Made by a program: the position numbers and the translations under genes. Below are positions 59,467 to 64,000 of a stretch of DNA of 64,000 nt, one piece after another. This DNA comes from Candidatus Heimdallarchaeota archaeon (GTDB lineage: Archaea > Asgardarchaeota > Heimdallarchaeia > JABLTI01). The stretch is taken from positions 1-64,000 of the forward strand of contig JAHLVW010000045.1 of assembly GCA_019058275.1 (NCBI GenBank), given 5' to 3'. How positions within the stretch are numbered: the first letter of the stretch is position 1; each line of letters starts with the position of its first letter. Below the pieces are notes generated by a model. That model searched no databases, was not told the DNA's origin, and saw only the letters and a program-made list of their open reading frames with translations.

Positions 59467-60792
59467 TCAGGATTCTAATATTCTCTTTATAACATTTTCA
59501 GAAATTTGTATTATTCTATCTTTATCATGTTTAGATTCCATATAATGAAAATGAAAAAACATCTTCTTTCTCAAAGTGAAAACAATAACTGTCATAGCAT
59601 CAAGTGTGTTTGAAATTGCGGCATTAAATGAATCAACAGAATATTTCTCTGATTCTAAAGCTATCCCCAATTTATCTAAAGATCTAAGATTAGTAATTGC
59701 AAAAGGATCCTGTCTGCTAACAATGTCAGTATATAATAATCCAAGTGTTTCTAAAGTTGTTAGAGAAATTGTTTTGTTTAATATTCTGTTAATGCTAAAG
59801 ACCTTCCTATCACGTAAATTCCAAATCAATTTTCTTTGGTAACGTTTTGCGTTTTCCCAAAACCCATTTCTCTTATGATATTTTGTTGTAAATACAGTAC
59901 CACCAGCATATAGGCCAAATGATTCTCCAATAGGATAGTTCAATCGATTTCTTAGATCGACAGGATTGTTAATTGTCGAAATATCGGGAAGAAATGCAGT
60001 GCAAATTGCACTATGAACAGAAATTCTTCTATCCTTACATTTCTTTAAGAATTCTTTAGTTTGACTTTCAGAAAGATTCCAAGAATGAATTTGTAAATCA
60101 TCATGCTTTGAATTCTTATTTTCTTCTAATTCTTTTCTTCGTCTTCCAAATCCAAAAATAAAGAAATGATAAACTTTCAATAATGCAAGCATAATTTTAG
60201 ACCGAGTAGAAGTTTTAGGAATTGTCCTTCTAACTTTAGGAGGAAAAATATCTTCCTTTTTTGTGGGTGTATCAAGAACAACTACTTTCTCTGTGGGATT
60301 ATTTAGATATTTAATAATATCTCGAATGAGAAATGCCATAGACATTCCATCTGTTACTGTATGCTGACAGCACAAAACTAGATCAGTATTTTGATTAGCA
60401 AACAATAAGGAAACACGGAATAGTGGTAATACCTTACTTTCTAAATTAAAAGGTGTTACTAACTGCTTATGGAATTCCTTTAAGGTATCACCTTCATTTT
60501 TACGTTCAATAATAGAAATAGGTATTGACACAACACCTTCTGAAGTAAAACAGGGAATCTCTTGGATATTAAATTCAATTCTGGCTTTTAGTAAAGGATG
60601 TCGATGTTGAACTTTCGATAGAACTTTTTCAAGAAGATCAATTGTTAATTTACCTTGTATACGAAGGATAACAACTAAATTGTAAGGCTGTCCTATTGCA
60701 AAATTAAGATATTCTAATTCATTTAGTTCTCGCTTCATTTGTATAACACTAACGATATTCATAGAATAAATCTTTTCTCTATTGATAAACAT
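59467..60792 (-). CDS. Condensation-domain-like acyltransferase
   Basis: A 441-residue protein with the chloramphenicol acetyltransferase/NRPS condensation fold. The active-site motif is CQHTVTDGMSM, with the second His and the Asp-Gly of HHxxxDG kept but the first His replaced by Gln. N-terminal FAIGQPYNLVVILRIQGKL and later NLRSLDKLG segments fit WES/PapA-like transferases. No peptide synthetase or carrier gene is nearby, so it probably acylates a lipid or alcohol on its own. The start is an ATG at 60792. Confidence 0.75.
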   Translation of the reverse strand: MFINREKIYSMNIVSVIQMKRELNELEYLNFAIGQPYNLVVILRIQGKLTIDLLEKVLSKVQHRHPLLKARIEFNIQEIPCFTSEGVVSIPISIIERKNEGDTLKEFHKQLVTPFNLESKVLPLFRVSLLFANQNTDLVLCCQHTVTDGMSMAFLIRDIIKYLNNPTEKVVVLDTPTKKEDIFPPKVRRTIPKTSTRSKIMLALLKVYHFFIFGFGRRRKELEENKNSKHDDLQIHSWNLSESQTKEFLKKCKDRRISVHSAICTAFLPDISTINNPVDLRNRLNYPIGESFGLYAGGTVFTTKYHKRNGFWENAKRYQRKLIWNLRDRKVFSINRILNKTISLTTLETLGLLYTDIVSRQDPFAITNLRSLDKLGIALESEKYSVDSFNAAISNTLDAMTVIVFTLRKKMFFHFHYMESKHDKDRIIQISENVIKRILES

Positions 60793-60823
60793 TATATGAA
60801 AGAATAAAAAAAAGAAATCTGAA

Positions 60824-61438
60824 TTATAGTTTATAACTCAGACCTTTCTCGAAAGCCTTAAGGTTGACTTCAACGTATTTTGGTGGAAGAATAGCCTTCA
60901 TACCATCAATGATTTGCTCTTTTGAGATAGGAAGAATATCTGTGTTAGCTACAAGAGCACCTATAAGAATCATGTTCATAGTTCGGTTAACACCAAGCTC
61001 TTGAGCATCACTTTGAGCAGGAACCATGAGTACATTAGGGGTCACTCGCTTAAGATCAGCTTCGATCTCTTCTAAAGAGGGATACTTGATTTCACCCTTT
61101 GAATGCCTAACTGCAAGAGGTTGGTAGGTAGTAGTGTTTATAACAACAATACCATTTTCTCTTAGTTTTGGAAGTGATCTAACAGATTCAAGGGCTTCTA
61201 GAGCTATAAGGACATCTGCTTCTCCAATAGTACATTGAGGTGACTCAGTAGGATCATAACCAATAGCAAGGTCAGAAACAACAATTCCTCCTCTTTGAGC
61301 TAAACCATGAGTTTCCATGGTCATAACTGATAAACCAGCAAGCTTAGCAGCAGTGGCTAATACTCGACTAGTGGAACCAATGCCTTGTCCACCCATTCCG
61401 GTTACATGAACTTTCAGTGTTTTTCTAGTCATTTTCAT
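60824..61438 (-). CDS. iorB: Indolepyruvate:ferredoxin oxidoreductase, beta subunit
   Basis: A 204-residue protein of the gamma/beta pyruvate-ferredoxin oxidoreductase type. It has VTGMGGQGIGSTSRVLATAA, METHGLAQRGGIVVSDLAIG and ADVLIALEALESVR. With IorA it oxidises aryl pyruvates made by aromatic amino acid transamination to aryl-acetyl-CoA, reducing ferredoxin. It lies 8 bases after the iorA-type gene in an operon. Confidence 0.93.
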   Translation of the reverse strand: MKMTRKTLKVHVTGMGGQGIGSTSRVLATAAKLAGLSVMTMETHGLAQRGGIVVSDLAIGYDPTESPQCTIGEADVLIALEALESVRSLPKLRENGIVVINTTTYQPLAVRHSKGEIKYPSLEEIEADLKRVTPNVLMVPAQSDAQELGVNRTMNMILIGALVANTDILPISKEQIIDGMKAILPPKYVEVNLKAFEKGLSYKL

Positions 61439-61445
61439 AGCACCT

Positions 61446-63368
61446 CTAGATACGAATAAATTTCTCCATTTGTTTAATAGGCTTCACTTTAAGTGGGCAG
61501 GTTTGTACACAGCAACCGCAGCCTATACAAAGATCAGTGTTTATCTGCGGTTTCTCACCCTTCTTCTCAATAGCTGGGCAAGCAAAATCAGCAAGACAAT
61601 TCTGAATGTTACGGCAAATGTCATGGTCAATCTGGTATGGTTTCGCTAAAGTACCAGCTCTGAGTTCAGCTCGAGAACGCATTAAAGCACATTCTTCTTC
61701 TTGGATAACAACAGCAAATTCGTCCTGAGCAAAAGCTTCTTCCAAAGCTTCAACTAAGGCAGCTACATTATAAGCAGGTACTCTTTTAACGAATTTAACA
61801 CCCCAAGCTTTCAAAGTTTCATCAATACTAACTTGTTTTGGATCTTGATATTTTGGAGGAAATCTACCACCTTTCAGTTTTGAACTTGTATTGGGATTCG
61901 GTTGATGTCCAGTCATTGAGCTATAGCCATTATCCATCACCATAAGTACATGTTTATGTTTGTTGAATACCGCATTTACTATTCCTGGCATTGCTGCATG
62001 GAAGAATGTTGAATCTCCTACGAATGACATTATTGGTGTATCTGGTAATGCTAGCTTCATACCTGATGATGCTGGTACTCCAGAACCCATGCTGTATAGC
62101 AATGTTCCTTGATTATGTGGGTCCAAATATCCTAGTGAGTAGCATCCTATATCTGCCATTGAATGTCCTTTCAATTTATCCATAACGATTTTTGCTGCGT
62201 GAAATGCTGTTCTATGGCCACATCCTGGACAGAGGACTGGAGACCTTCTAGGAATATCTAGTTTGGATGAATTTGACTTAATTGGATTAGGAATTTTCAG
62301 TAGTTTTGAAAACATACCAACTAACCGAGCTGTATCATACTCAGAAATCATTAAATCTTCATAGTCTTCTTCTTTGCTCTTTCCGATTATTTTTGTACCA
62401 GTTATTCCTTGTTCAAATAGCTCAACTTTCACTAGTTCCTCTATGAATGGATCCAATTCCTCTAGAATCTTGACTGTTTTGTTCTTCTTTATGAATTCCA
62501 CGATTTTCTTCATTGGTAATGGATAGATTATACCAAGTTTGAGGATGTTTGCTGAAGTTTCTAGTTTTCTTAGGGCTGCTTTTGTTGCAGCATAAGCATG
62601 TCCAGCAGTAATTATACCAATTTGTGGTTCTCCATCTCCCACTTTCTCTTCCTTCAATAAAGCACCACTATTTGCTAGATCCTCCCATTTTTTCAAATTT
62701 CTAAGGGATTTTTCTTTCAGTGGTTTAAGGGTCGCTGGTAGAGGTACGTATCCTCCATCAAGCCAAGGATCATATCCACGTTCGATATTTACTTCCTTCT
62801 TTGGGCCATATTCCACAAGACCAGTTTGATGACAGATTCTTGTGGTTGATCGAATAACCACAGGCATTTTCCATTTTTGTGCTTGTTCCATAGCAAAAAC
62901 AACATAGTCTTTTGCTTCTTGTGCATTTGCTGGTTCAAGCATTGGAATGTGCCCAATTTTCGCATAATACCTATTATCCTGTTCATTTTGTGAGGAATGC
63001 GGTCCTGGATCATCACCTAAAATAACTACTAAACCACCTGGTATTGTAAACAAACTTAGTTGTACAAACGAATCAGCAGCAACGTTTAATCCAACACTTT
63101 TCATAAAGCAAACTGCTGAAGCACCACCAATTGCTGCGGATGCTGCAACTTCAGTCGCTACCTTTTCATTAGTAGAAAATTCGAAGTATATCCCACTTTT
63201 ATCAGCGATTTCAGCTAATCTCATACCAATTTCACTTGTGGGTGAACCTGGATAAGCAGCAGAGACTTTTACTCCTGCTTCAATCATTCCTCGAACAAAC
63301 GCATCGTTCCCAAGGAGAATTTCCTTGTACGGTGCATCCATTAACAGAGGATGAGTTTTAGATGCCAT
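61446..63368 (-). CDS. iorA: Indolepyruvate:ferredoxin oxidoreductase, alpha subunit
   Basis: A protein of about 640 residues that binds thiamine diphosphate and iron-sulfur clusters. N-terminal AAYPGSPTSEIG is the pyrimidine domain. CPGCGHRTAF and GDSTFFHAAMPGIVNAV with MDNGYSSMTGHQ form the diphosphate-binding domain. The C-terminus has ferredoxin-type cysteines, notably CIGCGCCVQTCPLKVKP. The ATG at 63368 matches homolog starts; the frame continues to a TTG at 63419. It works with IorB in aromatic amino acid breakdown. Confidence 0.94.
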   Translation of the reverse strand: MASKTHPLLMDAPYKEILLGNDAFVRGMIEAGVKVSAAYPGSPTSEIGMRLAEIADKSGIYFEFSTNEKVATEVAASAAIGGASAVCFMKSVGLNVAADSFVQLSLFTIPGGLVVILGDDPGPHSSQNEQDNRYYAKIGHIPMLEPANAQEAKDYVVFAMEQAQKWKMPVVIRSTTRICHQTGLVEYGPKKEVNIERGYDPWLDGGYVPLPATLKPLKEKSLRNLKKWEDLANSGALLKEEKVGDGEPQIGIITAGHAYAATKAALRKLETSANILKLGIIYPLPMKKIVEFIKKNKTVKILEELDPFIEELVKVELFEQGITGTKIIGKSKEEDYEDLMISEYDTARLVGMFSKLLKIPNPIKSNSSKLDIPRRSPVLCPGCGHRTAFHAAKIVMDKLKGHSMADIGCYSLGYLDPHNQGTLLYSMGSGVPASSGMKLALPDTPIMSFVGDSTFFHAAMPGIVNAVFNKHKHVLMVMDNGYSSMTGHQPNPNTSSKLKGGRFPPKYQDPKQVSIDETLKAWGVKFVKRVPAYNVAALVEALEEAFAQDEFAVVIQEEECALMRSRAELRAGTLAKPYQIDHDICRNIQNCLADFACPAIEKKGEKPQINTDLCIGCGCCVQTCPLKVKPIKQMEKFIRI

Positions 63369-63487
63369 AACATCAATTTCCTTCTTTTCACTAAATAATA
63401 GTAATATTTCTTTAATCAATAGAATTTAGAAGAGCTCTTAATGTTTTCCGTTTAAAAAAACAAAGCAGATTATTTTAAAGGTAATTT

Positions 63488-64000
63488 TTAGATTTCTTTA
63501 CACTCAAATAACCCATAAGGTAATTCGACCATCAAGATTTCATCTCCATCTTGATGATTTTCAAATATCATGTTAATATCAATGTCAATTGTTTCATATG
63601 AAGCTGTATTCATAATAGAAACATTTGGAGCTTGAATTGCTACTACAATGTATTTTTGGAATTGATCTTTTTTCTTGAGAACTTTAACATGATCGGGATG
63701 ACTATCTTTTATTGAAAGGGTTTTACTTTCTCTAGTTTTTAGATTTTGAATTTCCACTCTTCCTTGTTTTATACCTATGATTTGAAAAGCATTATTTAGA
63801 TAGTTCACAACATCTCCTAACTCAAAGTATGGCATTCTTATACAATAAGTGGATTGATAGATAGGTTTCCCATCTTTCATTGACTTTAATTTAGTGCTGT
63901 ATTCAATGGATGCTGCCAAATTTTCTGAGAGAAAACTAGTAATAGTTTTAGCGAATTTATCGCTACCAACGTAGAGATCAATTCCCCCTTTGGCTTGATC
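63488..64000 (-). CDS. NMD3-like ribosome export/biogenesis protein (C-terminal part)
   Basis: The gene enters from the right edge, so the start is missing; 170 codons are seen. The visible part begins DQAKGGIDLYVGSDKFAKTI and continues with SIEYSTKLKSMKDGKPIYQ, TYCIRMPYFELGDVV and a small beta domain. The KGGIDLYVGS and vR-P-f-GDvv segments match archaeal NMD3, whose eukaryotic relative adapts 60S subunits for export. The N-terminal zinc fingers lie outside the window. The frame is open through to the edge, so the TTG at 63919 is not the start. Confidence 0.75.
   Translation of the reverse strand, partial: DQAKGGIDLYVGSDKFAKTITSFLSENLAASIEYSTKLKSMKDGKPIYQSTYCIRMPYFELGDVVNYLNNAFQIIGIKQGRVEIQNLKTRESKTLSIKDSHPDHVKVLKKKDQFQKYIVVAIQAPNVSIMNTASYETIDIDINMIFENHQDGDEILMVELPYGLFECKEI

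Noticed and set aside
63488..63919. Independent 143-residue gene starting at TTG 63919
   Set aside because: The frame is open and NMD3-like up to the window edge, so the gene is a 5'-truncated NMD3, not a short gene.
1..64000. CRISPR array
   Set aside because: No series of regularly spaced identical repeats was seen; the only longer exact repeat noticed is the tRNA-Leu 3' end.

Overview
The window is AT-rich, gene-dense archaeal DNA: Shine-Dalgarno sites, TATA-like boxes, CCA-encoding tRNA genes, an archaeal-type HMG-CoA synthase, NMD3, archaeal-type TrpRS and indolepyruvate:ferredoxin oxidoreductase. Eukaryote-like modules lie beside these: a ubiquitin-type conjugation set (E1, E2, ubiquitin-like protein, JAMM peptidase, RING/AN1-like zinc protein), an Smc5/6-like ATPase and a TSG101/Vps23-like ESCRT-I protein. 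Together they point to an Asgard archaeon, probably near Heimdallarchaeia. That placement is an inference from gene content; no marker phylogeny was possible.

Layout. 1-3.1 kb: start of HMG-CoA synthase (-) and a secreted, membrane-anchored subtilisin. 3.3-6.9 kb: mobile zone with a frameshifted LAGLIDADG/HTH gene, a TnpB gene with structured RNA at its 3' end, and GC-rich hairpins. 7.0-15.1 kb: one co-directional cluster running SMC5/6-like ATPase, kleisin candidate, MAGE/Nse3-like winged-helix protein, RING/AN1-like zinc protein, JAMM, E1, ubiquitin-like protein, E2, small acidic protein. The first four genes mirror eukaryotic Smc5/6-Nse4-Nse3-Nse1, and the rest form a complete ubiquitin-like pathway; this is the main candidate for an undescribed system. 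15.2-26.2 kb: two MIO-type ammonia-lyases, tRNA-His, an S9 peptidase, a DinB-like protein, HisRS, a paralogous zinc protein and a transglutaminase-like protein. 26-39.6 kb: membrane proteins, a flavin disulfide reductase, NYN and Mrr-like nucleases, a coiled-coil HTH protein, nucleotide-sugar genes, the Vps23-like protein and hydrolases. 39.8-42.2 kb: tRNA-Leu followed by repeated copies of its 3' end, with accessory genes between them (an integration island). 42.2-48.3 kb: flavodoxin, a candidate structured RNA, a decayed LVIVD/TSP3 surface-protein gene, and TrpRS preceded by a Trp-codon leader peptide inside a hairpin. 48.3-64 kb: EamA transporter, a 1197-residue HTH/coiled-coil protein, tRNA-Ala, GNAT, sugar kinase, type IA topoisomerase, Ldh2-type dehydrogenase, small redox and zinc proteins, a condensation-like acyltransferase, iorBA and the C-terminal part of NMD3.

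How parts may work together. The SMC/ubiquitin cluster could encode a chromosome-associated complex that carries its own ubiquitin-like ligase and deconjugase. TrpRS and HisRS both have tiny SD-preceded ORFs with cognate codons inside hairpins, which suggests leader-peptide control. Two genes (E2 and a PRC-barrel-like protein) appear to start at ATT. All functions are read from motifs and gene order; nothing here was tested by search.
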